Shown piece after piece: positions 17,773 through 27,810 of a DNA stretch of 44,844 nt. The notes beneath the pieces are model-generated. The model made no database searches. It was not told where the DNA came from and saw only the letters and a program-made list of their open reading frames with translations. The stretch spans positions 1 to 44,844 of the forward strand of contig DAHXLF010000003.1 of assembly GCA_027371755.1 (NCBI GenBank), written 5' to 3'. The translations under genes and the position numbers were made by a program. This DNA comes from Acidimicrobiales bacterium (GTDB lineage: Bacteria; Actinomycetota; Acidimicrobiia; Acidimicrobiales; JABEUL01). Positions within the stretch are counted from its first letter, which is position 1. Each line of letters starts with the position of its first letter.

Positions 17773-20700
17773 TTAATCTTGGCTGACACTGGTGATCCTG
17801 CCGATTATTGAAATTTGATAATTAGAGTTCCAATTACCTTTAGTTCGGTCTTTGCATATCTCTTTATAACTGCAATAATCACAATTCTCCTTAGTGACTT
17901 TTGCCGGAAATTCATGGGCCAGAATACCTTCTGAGACGGCATTAAGTAATCTGTCAATATTTTCATACACCTTATCGGTTAACTGACCACTATAACTATT
18001 TCGATCTACGCTGAAAGGAAACTCATAACTAAATTGAATATCGGCAACTGAATCTTTATCTAATTCTAACTGATCGCATTTTTTAAACATCCAACCGTAA
18101 AAAATAGTTTGCAATATATCAGGAACATTTAAATAATCTTGTATCGCAATTTCATTTATTCTGCCTAAAGGCTTTTCGTAACGGGTTTTAATACTTTTGA
18201 TTCGGTCCGTGACTTTATAGTCCCTAAAGACTGCAGTACTAGAATCGTACTTTTCCAACCTGTCTATCTTGCCTTTAAAGCAAACATTGATATTTGATAT
18301 GTTGGTTTTATAAGTTATCGACAGTTCTGAATCTAAATCAGTTAGACCTTGGTGAACATAGTTTCTAAACTGTTTTAACTCTTCAAGTAAAGCGACTTTA
18401 AGCAACTGTTTTTGTGAGTCCAAAAGCCTTTTTTCGTAATCATTTTGATTTACAATTTGCAAGTTAAATGAGTCACAATATTTTTCAATGGAGTTGTTTA
18501 TCAAACGACGAATTTTGTCTGGATCGTCAGACCACAAATTTTGATCTTGAATTGTATTTTCTTGAATTGCATTTTTAAGTGCAATGTTAAAGTAATTTAA
18601 TGAACAGTGTAAGGCAGTGCCTTTGGCTTTTTGTGACGAAGGCAGCTGTAAATCCAGTTCATTGATACTATCGAGACCCAAAACGTAAGAGTAATAATAT
18701 AGTTTTGGACACTTAAGATATGCTTTAATTTTATAAAAGTTTAAATTAAGTTGATAATCACTGAGATTATCAATCGCTAAGCTTTCGGTTAGTTCCAACT
18801 CTTTTAATTCTAAATTATTTCTTTTAAGCAACTCATTTTTACCGTCTAAATCTGATCCGTCTACTTTAAATTTAAAATGTTGAAAAAAATCGGTATCTTT
18901 TAAATCAAGATTATTGTCAGAGATTTTGATAAAATAGCTCAGCAGGGCATCTGCCTGGTTTAACAGGTTATTGGGAGAATCCAAATATACGCTAAAGTAT
19001 GACGGGTACCTGACATAGTACGGTTGATCTTTAAATTTAATTAAGTCTTTGGCCACAATTCCATTGAATCCGTCAACCGGGCTTTCCGCTTTAGCTTTTT
19101 CGGCAAGATATAAGAAGAAAAATCTTGAAACGACTGATTTTTTTGACGAAACTATCTCATTTAAAGGACAGAAAAATCTGACTGCTTTGGCTGACCTTAC
19201 GCTACTTTCCAATTTTAGTAATTGATCCAACATATTAACTCTTGAGTCATTGCCCAAATACTGCAAAAGTTCGTTGGACAGCATCAGCTCATCAGAGCCC
19301 CCCGAAGGCAAAATACCTTCGAGTAGACCTAGAACATAGAGGCGGTTTGTCATAATACCGCCTGAGGTGTCGAGATTGCCATATTTAATTCCATTCCCAA
19401 TTACAGGAATCAACGACCAGCTACTGCCCAAAAAACTAGTCAGAACTTGGACAATATGTTCTTGACTCACCTCGAACAATTCGCCCTCTAAAGCCTTCAA
19501 TTCTTCCAACAAATTATTAAAGTCATACAATGCTTTCAGCTGCTGTGAAGTTGAAAACAGCTGTTCGTCTAAGTTTTCTTTGAACAGCAAATCTCTGTGA
19601 AGTTTAAGCCACGATACGACCTGATTCCAATCAACTAAATTTTCGATTTCCTTTACACTGTTTTCAAATTCACATAATTTCGGATCTACCGCCAAAATGT
19701 AATCGGGATTATTGGCAGCTGCTCGACGAAGGTCAGACTTTAAGGTGTAGATTGATTTGGTTTTCAGGTCCACAAGTTTTTGCAAAGCTGAATCTTGTAA
19801 TACGGACAGTAAGTCCCAAAGTTCGAATCCGCCGTATCCGTTTTGAATATAAGATACAAAACGACTTAAAACCATTCCCACATAAGACTGTGATATGTCC
19901 GCTGGAATGAACCCGTTGCAATCAATTGAAGAATGGTTAATGGTCTTAAGCAGCGACTTACCATATCCGCTACTTTGAGCAAGAATCGTTAAATTATACG
20001 GGCTTTCGCCCTCAAGAATGTCCGCGCTTATTTCATTATTCAAAGCCGCAATTTCAGCAGCCGCATCTGTGGTAACTATAAATTTAAAATCTGGATTTTT
20101 AATAACTGCCGGGTCCATAGAATTGTCATTAGATACACAATCTTTAAGGTTGGTATTTGACGGATCGTTATTAAAAATATTGCAAAGAGGTCCGAGTATT
20201 TTTAAATAGATATGCTCTTGGATTTCGCTTAAGGGTGAACTGCCGACAATAAATTTTAAATTTTGACTGAAAACCGATTCATTTAAACTAGGTGATTGCA
20301 GTATCTTTAGCAGTTGTTCAATTTGGTGGTCGATAAGCAATTCAGGTAGGTAAAATACCGTGGGTACAAATTTACCTGCTTCAACCTGATTTTTATATGT
20401 ATTGTCATTTCGAATACCGAAGCCAAACCTACTAAAAAGACGGTTTCGATCTTCGAGGATCTTAATTACGCCTTGATATAAAGATATTAGGCTTCGTGTT
20501 TTCCGGTCCAATTCTTTTGACTCATCGACCTTTTTAATAAAATCATAAAATGCGCTGCTCCTATCCAGTTTTTTTAATAAAACAGCAAGTCGATTCCGTG
20601 TGGGCAGATGATTTCTAAATTCATAAAAATACGAACCCGGATCATTTTCAAGGCAATTCCAGATAACCGCATCAACTAGCAGACCTGAAGCAATTTTATC

Positions 20701-20970
20701 TTTAGACTCGAACAGATCATCGCAAAATCGGTCAAAATCAGTGAACTCTACGTTAATCAACCCAATCTTAAGATTACTTTCAGAAGAGTTGTCAACTAAC
20801 AGGCTGCCCAAATAATCAAGTAGGTTATGTCTTAAGTACAGTGCCTTGGCTTTTGAGCTTACTATAACTCGTACACCCCTAAAAGGATCTTCGTTCTTAA
20901 AGTTCTTTATTACTTCATTTAAAATTTTTAGGCTCTGGGGTCCGTAATTAACCTTGTACAGAGTTTCCAT
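17773..20970 (-). CDS. PD-(D/E)XK nuclease-family protein with degenerate helicase domain and putative Fe-S cysteines (AddB/AdnA-like)
   Basis: No Walker A found; C-terminal KGKIDRLEKY...FRDYKVTD and CPKLYYYSYVLGL ... NCDYCSYKEIC four-Cys pattern; directly upstream of the helicase gene. Confidence 0.82.
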   Translation of the reverse strand: METLYKVNYGPQSLKILNEVIKNFKNEDPFRGVRVIVSSKAKALYLRHNLLDYLGSLLVDNSSESNLKIGLINVEFTDFDRFCDDLFESKDKIASGLLVDAVIWNCLENDPGSYFYEFRNHLPTRNRLAVLLKKLDRSSAFYDFIKKVDESKELDRKTRSLISLYQGVIKILEDRNRLFSRFGFGIRNDNTYKNQVEAGKFVPTVFYLPELLIDHQIEQLLKILQSPSLNESVFSQNLKFIVGSSPLSEIQEHIYLKILGPLCNIFNNDPSNTNLKDCVSNDNSMDPAVIKNPDFKFIVTTDAAAEIAALNNEISADILEGESPYNLTILAQSSGYGKSLLKTINHSSIDCNGFIPADISQSYVGMVLSRFVSYIQNGYGGFELWDLLSVLQDSALQKLVDLKTKSIYTLKSDLRRAAANNPDYILAVDPKLCEFENSVKEIENLVDWNQVVSWLKLHRDLLFKENLDEQLFSTSQQLKALYDFNNLLEELKALEGELFEVSQEHIVQVLTSFLGSSWSLIPVIGNGIKYGNLDTSGGIMTNRLYVLGLLEGILPSGGSDELMLSNELLQYLGNDSRVNMLDQLLKLESSVRSAKAVRFFCPLNEIVSSKKSVVSRFFFLYLAEKAKAESPVDGFNGIVAKDLIKFKDQPYYVRYPSYFSVYLDSPNNLLNQADALLSYFIKISDNNLDLKDTDFFQHFKFKVDGSDLDGKNELLKRNNLELKELELTESLAIDNLSDYQLNLNFYKIKAYLKCPKLYYYSYVLGLDSINELDLQLPSSQKAKGTALHCSLNYFNIALKNAIQENTIQDQNLWSDDPDKIRRLINNSIEKYCDSFNLQIVNQNDYEKRLLDSQKQLLKVALLEELKQFRNYVHQGLTDLDSELSITYKTNISNINVCFKGKIDRLEKYDSSTAVFRDYKVTDRIKSIKTRYEKPLGRINEIAIQDYLNVPDILQTIFYGWMFKKCDQLELDKDSVADIQFSYEFPFSVDRNSYSGQLTDKVYENIDRLLNAVSEGILAHEFPAKVTKENCDYCSYKEICKDRTKGNWNSNYQISIIGRITSVSQD

Positions 20971-21152
20971 AGTTAAACTATATCCAATAACTGCTACACA
21001 AATATTGACCCCGGTAATTTAATCCTAAAATTAACTCAAGCCAATCTATAAACCTATTTTTACCGTTTATTAAAAGCCTGTAACCAAGTCGTTCAATGTA
21101 TCAAGCTTCAGTCATAGATACGGCAAACAAATTCGTATAGGTAAATTTGATA

Positions 21153-21899
21153 CTACTGCGGCCCAGGAATATTTCTAAAATTAAACGGCTCACTGGCTCT
21201 TCCAGGTATAACATACCAGCAATTTCCGCTTTGATTCGATTCCAAAATCTGTTCAAAAGTATCGGCTACATCGGAAACATCTAAAATAGGAAAGTTTGCC
21301 TGAACCAAAAACTCTTTGGCCATTGCAATGATATCTGTATCTACAAAAGAGGGGCATAACGCATTAATTTCGATTCGTTTATCATTAAAGTAGTTTGGTC
21401 CTACCGCTCTGACTAATCCGACCACTCCGTGCTTTGTCACCGTATAAAAAGGATCCAAAGACAGTCCCATTAATCCGGCTATCGATGCTGTTGCGATTAT
21501 CTTGCCGCCGTTAAGTTTGAGCATTTGAGTAATTGCCGCATCCATCCCGTAAACAACACCGTCTAAATTTATCGAAGTTATCTTTTTATAGGCTTCTATC
21601 GTATTTTCATTTCCAAATGTCACGCCGCTTGCAATTCCCGCATTCAAATGAACTATATCCAGTCCACCGAATGTATCTATTGCGTACTGAATAAGTTTTC
21701 TGTTGTCATTTTCGATTGAGACATCACAGAAAACAAATTTACAACCAATTTCATCTGCGGTCAGCCGGCCAAGTTTTTCGTTGACATCGCCTATTACGAC
21801 TGAAGCTCCGCCTGATGCGAGCCTACTTGCCACAGCCTTGCCGATTCCTTTGGCTCCGCCGGTTATAACGGCCACCTTATCGCTATATTTTCCGCTCAC
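21153..21899 (-). CDS. Short-chain dehydrogenase/reductase
   Basis: VAVITGGAKGIGKAVASRLASGGASVVIGD; HLNAGIA; YTVTKHGVVG (YxxxK). Confidence 0.93.
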   Translation of the reverse strand: MSGKYSDKVAVITGGAKGIGKAVASRLASGGASVVIGDVNEKLGRLTADEIGCKFVFCDVSIENDNRKLIQYAIDTFGGLDIVHLNAGIASGVTFGNENTIEAYKKITSINLDGVVYGMDAAITQMLKLNGGKIIATASIAGLMGLSLDPFYTVTKHGVVGLVRAVGPNYFNDKRIEINALCPSFVDTDIIAMAKEFLVQANFPILDVSDVADTFEQILESNQSGNCWYVIPGRASEPFNFRNIPGPQ

Positions 21900-21931
21900 G
21901 TTTCTCCTTTATAAATATAAATTTGTTAACA

Positions 21932-23167
21932 CTATAGAGGTAAATCACCCAGGTTTGCACCCGCAGCTTTTGTATCCCTATAAAGAGATATCACCCTGTC
22001 GGCTATTCTCCACTGGTGGATCTCATCGGCTCCATCTGCCAATCTTGCCCACCTAGCATGCTGAAACATTGTCGCAAGCGGTGTGTCGGTGGAATAACCT
22101 AATGCTCCGTGAACTTGTATTGCTCTATCCACTATCCTGTTAAGTGAATTTGCAACAAAGTGTTTTGCCATGGAGACTTCCGTTTTAAAATCTTCCTGTC
22201 GGTCAATTTTATATGCCGCATGTAAAATCATTAGTTTGCACTGATAAATTTCCATTGCAGAATCTGCGATCAACCATTGAATTCCCTGCTTTTCGGCCAA
22301 ATATGATCCATGGGAGTATCGCCCAATTGCCCTATCGATCATCATGTCCAATGCCACCTCAGCTTGAGCCAACCAACGCATGCAATGCGCTAATCTTGCC
22401 GGTCCGAGACGATACTGTCCAAGTTTGTGACCGTTGCCCCTACCGCCTAATATTGCGCTGTCCGTAACCCTGACATCTTCCAGCAAGATCTCCGAATGGC
22501 CGGTAGAACCGTGCATGGTTTCAATCTCTCGTACCTCATTCCAACCCTTTGTCGAAGTTTCGACAATAAAAGCCGTGTTGGCGCCTCTGAAACCGGGCTC
22601 TACGTCCATTTCGGTTCTAGCGATCACAATTGCAAAACTTGCGCGCCTTGCGTTTGAGATAAACCACTTATGTCCGTTTATAACCCATTCGTCACCGTCT
22701 TTTACCGCCGTAGTTTTTATAAGTGTGGGATCGCTTCCGGCTACTTCAGGTTCAGTCATCGCAAAACATGACATCATGTTTCCTTCGCACAGAGGTCTTA
22801 GATACTTCTCTTTCTGCTCGTCGGTTCCCCAATGGTACAGAGTATGCATATTGCCTTCGTCTGGAGCCTGACAGTTTAAGATCCACGGACCCAGTCTGGT
22901 TCTGCCGGCTTCGGCTTGTACCATAGCCATTTCAACATGGCTCAGCCCCAGTCCTCCGAACTCTTTAGGCATGTGCGGAAGCCAAAGCCCTTCTTTTTTT
23001 GCCTGTTCTCTCAAATCTAATATCGTCAAAATGTAGTCTTGTCGGGTTAATAACTTTTCTTCGTCATCAAAATCAGAAATAGCGGGAATGACTTTATTGT
23101 CCATAAAATCTTTTACTTTTTTTCTTATCTTTTCGACATTTTCGTCCAAAGTGAAATCAATTGCCAT
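21932..23167 (-). CDS. Acyl-CoA dehydrogenase family protein
   Basis: CFAMTEPEVAGSDPTLIKTTAVKDGDEWVINGHKWFISNA; QVHGALGYSTDTPL. Confidence 0.96.
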   Translation of the reverse strand: MAIDFTLDENVEKIRKKVKDFMDNKVIPAISDFDDEEKLLTRQDYILTILDLREQAKKEGLWLPHMPKEFGGLGLSHVEMAMVQAEAGRTRLGPWILNCQAPDEGNMHTLYHWGTDEQKEKYLRPLCEGNMMSCFAMTEPEVAGSDPTLIKTTAVKDGDEWVINGHKWFISNARRASFAIVIARTEMDVEPGFRGANTAFIVETSTKGWNEVREIETMHGSTGHSEILLEDVRVTDSAILGGRGNGHKLGQYRLGPARLAHCMRWLAQAEVALDMMIDRAIGRYSHGSYLAEKQGIQWLIADSAMEIYQCKLMILHAAYKIDRQEDFKTEVSMAKHFVANSLNRIVDRAIQVHGALGYSTDTPLATMFQHARWARLADGADEIHQWRIADRVISLYRDTKAAGANLGDLPL

Positions 23168-23331
23168 ATTTGTCTCCTTATTTTTTATAAATTACTGCTT
23201 AATAGATGTTTTGCCTGGTTGGACCAATTACTAGCGCTAAACCTTGAAGCACTGCAACTCGTCGTTTCTTTAAAATTAAATTTACATATGCTTTCAATTC
23301 AGATTCTCTTTAAATTTCCCTTTAAATCCCG

Positions 23332-24135
23332 CTAAGGTTTCCCACTTGGGTTACCCGGTAAATTTTCCTGCGGATCTACGGAAAGAGAATCTACGATATC
23401 CAATATCTGATCCACGGACGATATGACGCAATCGGGTTTTGATTCACCGGATAAATTAGATACAGCCTTCATTGTCGAAGTCTTTAGCAACACCGAAACC
23501 ATAGAAACCGAATTGGCGCCTTTGATATCAGCAAACGGTGTGTCACCGACAAATATCGTTTCAGGAGCCGAAACGGGGCAACTCGAATTGTTGCTTAAAT
23601 TAATCAACTCCAAGCCCTTTAAAAATATTGTTTGGTCGGGTTTACAAGATTTTGCGGCTTGAGAACTTAAAAATACATCTGACTTGTCTGTTAATTCCAA
23701 CTTTTCAAGCATCGGGTGAAAATAGTCTTCATCTATATTGGAAACGACCGCTATTTTTATTCCTCTGTCTCTTAATAACTGTAATGTCTTATGCACACCG
23801 GATCTGACCTTTATTGACCTAATCGTAAGTTCTCGTTGATTTTTTAATGCAAACCTTATATCTTCATCTGTATAGCTGTTCACATTGTGAAAACCTAAAA
23901 AGTTTTTAATTGCTTGAGCAAATAAATCATCGTGAAGGTAATAGCTTTGTTTGCCAACAGTCAAAAATGAATTCATTAATCCGGTAGCATATGAAACCTC
24001 TATATCTTCGGGTTCGGCTTGGACACCGAACGTACCGACAAATTCAGTCAAAAAATTATTGAATGGTAACTTCAAACCGGATAGTGAACACAAAGTTCCG
24101 GCCAAGTCGAACATAACTGATTTTATTTCATGCAT
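23332..24135 (-). CDS. HAD family hydrolase
   Basis: SVMFDLAGTLCS; IAVVSNIDEDYF; KSCKPDQTIF; FVGDTPFADIKGAN. Confidence 0.92.
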   Translation of the reverse strand: MHEIKSVMFDLAGTLCSLSGLKLPFNNFLTEFVGTFGVQAEPEDIEVSYATGLMNSFLTVGKQSYYLHDDLFAQAIKNFLGFHNVNSYTDEDIRFALKNQRELTIRSIKVRSGVHKTLQLLRDRGIKIAVVSNIDEDYFHPMLEKLELTDKSDVFLSSQAAKSCKPDQTIFLKGLELINLSNNSSCPVSAPETIFVGDTPFADIKGANSVSMVSVLLKTSTMKAVSNLSGESKPDCVISSVDQILDIVDSLSVDPQENLPGNPSGKP

Positions 24136-24212
24136 CTAGATTAATTTGTAATAAACTATAATTAAATAAATAATAGCCCATTAATTTAACAGTTTTCAAA
24201 AAAATATAAAAA

Positions 24213-24845
24213 ATGCCAAAAGATTCTGCCGATACCCAATCTGCCATAATTACCGCAGCCGAAAAATTAATGTCGCAAAACGGCATTCAAAATGTCTCCT
24301 TAAAAGAGATTATACGAGTCGCAAATCAAAAAAACGCAACTGCAATTCAATACCATTTTCAGAACAAGTTCGGCCTAATAAATGCAATAATAAAAAAACA
24401 TTCAAGAGACATCGATTTGCAGCGAAATGCGTTACTGGACCTGTTGCAGTCCAACGAAGATTCTACACTCAGAGACTATGTGTCGGCTCTAATTATGCCG
24501 CTGGCAGGTAAGCTGGACGACGAAAACGGAGGCCGTGATTTTTTGATAATCGTTTCCGAGTCGATAAACACATATAATCCGGCATTTTTGAAAAAGGTCG
24601 TTGCTAATATCGATGACTCCGTAAACAGATGGCGCAACCTGGTAGAGCCATTTTTAAATAAGACATCGGTAATTCGCTTACACACCAGGTTTTCGGCCAT
24701 AAGATTCACCTATACAGAACTTGCCCGAAGGGCCGCAACTACCGATTCAACTCAAAACAACAAACTTTTTATATCACACTTAACCGATCTGGTCGAATCA
24801 ATATTAACGACGCCCATATCTAAAGAAACTAAGCGATTGTTATAG
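24213..24845 (+). CDS. TetR/AcrR family transcriptional regulator
   Basis: SAIITAAEKLMSQNGIQNVSLKEIIRVANQKNATAIQYHFQNKFGLINAII. Confidence 0.93.
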   Translation: MPKDSADTQSAIITAAEKLMSQNGIQNVSLKEIIRVANQKNATAIQYHFQNKFGLINAIIKKHSRDIDLQRNALLDLLQSNEDSTLRDYVSALIMPLAGKLDDENGGRDFLIIVSESINTYNPAFLKKVVANIDDSVNRWRNLVEPFLNKTSVIRLHTRFSAIRFTYTELARRAATTDSTQNNKLFISHLTDLVESILTTPISKETKRLL

Positions 24846-25023
24846 AAGCAGTTTGTACCAAAAGGACAGATTTCTGTAAATAAATTGGAAATTAATCTAT
24901 AACCACATACAAGTCAAGTTCGCTTTTTTTTGAAAAGACTCAAGATGCGGGTATTCAAAAAAGCATATAAGTCTGCTCGACCGAAAAGCGCTAAGCTATT
25001 GTATCTTTTTGCCCAGTAAATCA

Positions 25024-25057
25024 ATCTAGGGTCTTCTCGTTTGAAAAGACCCTAGAT
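25024..25057. terminator. 12-bp perfect inverted repeat (atctagggtctt/aagaccctagat) between convergent tetR-like and Ser-rich genes
   Basis: Perfect stem, loop of 10 nt; no strong U tract. Confidence 0.65.
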
Positions 25058-25079
25058 GATAGTTAAGGGAATTGGGCAA

Positions 25080-25712
25080 TTAAGAATTACATGTGCTCTG
25101 CGAAGTAGAACTCTGTGAAGTAGAGTTCTGTGAAGTTTGAGGATTTCTATTTTCGGAGTGAGAATTTCCATTTCCCTTAGACGAATTTCCCGGAGATACT
25201 CCGCTGGTTCCAGTAGAACCTGACGAAGAGTTGCCAACTACACCGTGGTTGGAGTGACCATTGACATGAGAGTTTGCACCACTATCGTTTGTGGTGGAAT
25301 TATCCTGCGAGGTGGTAGTCGCCTGATCTGACGAAGTCGTTGTGTTTGAATTCGAAGTTGAAGTAGTGGACGACCCTTGGCAACTTGACGCGGGCTTTCC
25401 GCAAGATGACTTTGCGGCTTGAGATACGACTGCTCCTCCTGGATGAGTCTTGGCCACAGACGACACGTACTTTCCGTGATTTGTATATTGAGGTCCACAA
25501 GCAGGAAGCGTTACCGAAGTCGAAACCGATCCGCTGTTGGCAGTTCCAGCGACCGTGGTCGGAACATTCGAAGAAGAATTTAAAATAGTATCTGAACTGT
25601 TGTGTGCCGAAAAGGTAAGTGCTCCAACCCCAAACAGGACCAAACCACCCAAAGCCAATACAGCCATTGAAGATCCCTTTGCGTGCACTAAAAACTTAAT
25701 AATACTTTTCAT
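25080..25712 (-). CDS. Ser/Thr/Asn-rich secreted or surface protein with N-terminal TM/signal segment
   Basis: SSMAVLALGGLVLFGVGALTFSA hydrophobic segment; module CGPQYTNHGKYVSSVAKTHPGGAVVSQAAKSSCGK; low-complexity Ser/Thr/Asn tail. Confidence 0.8.
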   Translation of the reverse strand: MKSIIKFLVHAKGSSMAVLALGGLVLFGVGALTFSAHNSSDTILNSSSNVPTTVAGTANSGSVSTSVTLPACGPQYTNHGKYVSSVAKTHPGGAVVSQAAKSSCGKPASSCQGSSTTSTSNSNTTTSSDQATTTSQDNSTTNDSGANSHVNGHSNHGVVGNSSSGSTGTSGVSPGNSSKGNGNSHSENRNPQTSQNSTSQSSTSQSTCNS

Positions 25713-26208
25713 GATCTTTATCCTTAAAATCTATATTTAACTTTTATACTTTTATTTCTCGTTCTGTAATATAAATCGTAACTAAAAGGCAAATTGTTGC
25801 AGTTTTAATGAATTTTCTACGATAGCCGTGGTAAATAAGGGTTACTTTTCAAGACCGACCCTAAAAAACTTTGAAATTTAATATGCTGCTACTGTCGTAT
25901 TTGGGTTACCTTAAAAAGGAGATGGAATTAGAAACCAGACAATTCAATGTCTGATACCGTCCCATATATGGCAGTTCAAGTTTGACGACTGCGACAATGG
26001 AAATGATTAAAGACGAATGATTTTTTACTAACGCCTTTTTAACCGTTAAAGTCTTTTTCTAAGCAGTTATCATTCTGATAAATTGATTAATATTGTGTAT
26101 TACTTTTTATTTGAATTACTGGTTCAACGCACGTCGAGTCCTAAAGTAATTGCGTCAACTTTTTTATTTAATTCCTTCTAATATTCTCTAATTACCTCAG
26201 AGATTATA

Positions 26209-26238
26209 CTTAGTGAATAACTTCTTAGTGAATAACTT
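26209..26238. repeat. 15-bp tandem duplication (cttagtgaataactt x2), intergenic
   Basis: Exact, read directly. Confidence 0.9.
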
Positions 26239-26336
26239 ACTCGGCCGGTTTCTTCGTATTTAAGATGATCCGTGCCAACGGTAATCTTCGCTATCAAAAT
26301 GAATTATTTTAAAATCTCAGCTATTTTAAAAAAAGG

Positions 26337-27161
26337 TTAATTTTTACTTTCACAATTGCTTTCCAGCGACTTATAAATAGATTCGGCGCATTTTTGTATC
26401 TTGTCACCTGATTCTTTAATTGAACTTAATACGTCTCCGCTGACAGTACCCCAGTTCCCCAAATAACCAAACGTATAATCGGAGGTATCAATCTCCATCA
26501 TTGCACAAACTATATAAGCGACAGATTCAGCTTCAAGTTCAGCTTTGGCCCTATCGACCTCAAATTCGTGCAATAAGCCGTGTGCTAATTCATGGGCCAG
26601 TGTCTTTATTCTCTGGTTTATGGAATTGACGCTTTTAATTCTTATAGTCATGGTTTCAAAGGAACAGTCGCCATTAGTAGTATCTGAAAAATCATGATCC
26701 GTTACCTTAAATCCAAAATCATTGGCAACTTTGATTAGGGTTTCATACATATCCGCCGACGAATTTCCTCCCAGCAAATTACAGACGCTCGGAGGTTCTT
26801 CACCGGTTGTTTGACTTATGTCAAAAACCGGAACATATTTAAAACCCCGAACTTGAATTTCATCGCCGTCATTTTCCATTTTTACTTTTGTAACAATCGG
26901 AGCTAATATCCAAATGGCCTTTTCGTTTTCCATAACCGTTCGATTCAGCTTCTTCCATGTAGTAAAGCTTGCCACTTTAGTGGCATTCGGAAGCTGTTTA
27001 AAAATCAAGACAACATTGTTAAAGCTGTAACAGTGAAATTTACTTTGGAATTCCAAAAACTCGGCCCACTTTTTTGAATTCATAAGCTGGATTAAACCGT
27101 CATTCAGTTGATTGAAAAGTACGGTTGTTCTTTTGGATTTTATGCTTTTTACGGCAGTCAT
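26337..27161 (-). CDS. ArdC-like N-terminal domain plus zincin metallopeptidase (IrrE/ImmA-like HExxH)
   Basis: LMNSKKWAEFLEFQSKFHCYSFNNVVLIFKQLPNATKVASFTTWKKLNRTVMENEKAIWILAP (ArdC-N pattern) and TLAHELAHGLLHE...AELEAESVAY. Confidence 0.85.
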   Translation of the reverse strand: MTAVKSIKSKRTTVLFNQLNDGLIQLMNSKKWAEFLEFQSKFHCYSFNNVVLIFKQLPNATKVASFTTWKKLNRTVMENEKAIWILAPIVTKVKMENDGDEIQVRGFKYVPVFDISQTTGEEPPSVCNLLGGNSSADMYETLIKVANDFGFKVTDHDFSDTTNGDCSFETMTIRIKSVNSINQRIKTLAHELAHGLLHEFEVDRAKAELEAESVAYIVCAMMEIDTSDYTFGYLGNWGTVSGDVLSSIKESGDKIQKCAESIYKSLESNCESKN

Positions 27162-27339
27162 TAAGGTCTCCTTAAATAGTTTTTCTATATTGAAGGCCTT
27201 ACCAGAAGGCGACGCGCTTTATTGCAAGTATCCACACTAAGCTATAAGTGTTACAAAAGCAATATGTATTGTAAATCTATACCGACAACTAAGTTGTTTG
27301 GTCATTTGATTATTTGAAATGAAATAACGGAGGATATTA

Positions 27340-27810
27340 ATGGGACGCGAAGTAATAACAGTTGAAAAAATTGTAAATACAACTCCGGATAAGATTTTTG
27401 ATATCCTGTCGAGACCGTCACGACACCCTGAATTGGATGGATCCAATACCGTTAAGAAGGTAAACTCTTCATCACCGGAGCCTTTGAAACTCGGCGATAA
27501 ATTCAATATGGCCATGAAACTGGGAATACCGTATTTTATGATAAGTACAATCGTAGAGTATGAAGAGAACCGCAAGATAGCTTGGCAGCCCAAAGCGCCG
27601 GGTTTATTCGGAAACATAGCGGGAGGGCGAATTTGGAGGTACGAGCTTGAACCACGAGGTGAAAAAGCCACTTTAGTAAAAGAGACCTGGGACATAACTC
27701 AAGAAGCCAACCCATTGTCCAAGAAACTCCTGTTGAAGGATTTCAGCCAGCAAAAAATCGTCGACGCCATTGAAAAAACCTTAGAGAATCTGGCCAATTT
27801 GTTTCAGTAA
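27340..27810 (+). CDS. SRPBCC family protein (polyketide cyclase/START-like)
   Basis: EKIVNTTPDKIFDILSRPSRHPELDGSNTVKKV...GDKFNMAMKLG...WQPKAPG. Confidence 0.88.
   Translation: MGREVITVEKIVNTTPDKIFDILSRPSRHPELDGSNTVKKVNSSSPEPLKLGDKFNMAMKLGIPYFMISTIVEYEENRKIAWQPKAPGLFGNIAGGRIWRYELEPRGEKATLVKETWDITQEANPLSKKLLLKDFSQQKIVDAIEKTLENLANLFQ

Noticed and set aside
21153-24845. A new biosynthetic cluster (SDR, acyl-CoA dehydrogenase, HAD, TetR)
   Set aside because: Typical housekeeping-like fatty-acid/CoA genes of Actinobacteria; no core biosynthetic enzyme such as PKS, NRPS or terpene synthase.
25238-25500. Alternative-frame ORFs within the Ser/Thr-rich gene
   Set aside because: Arg/Gln-rich frame-shifted translations of a repetitive Ser/Thr codon tract.
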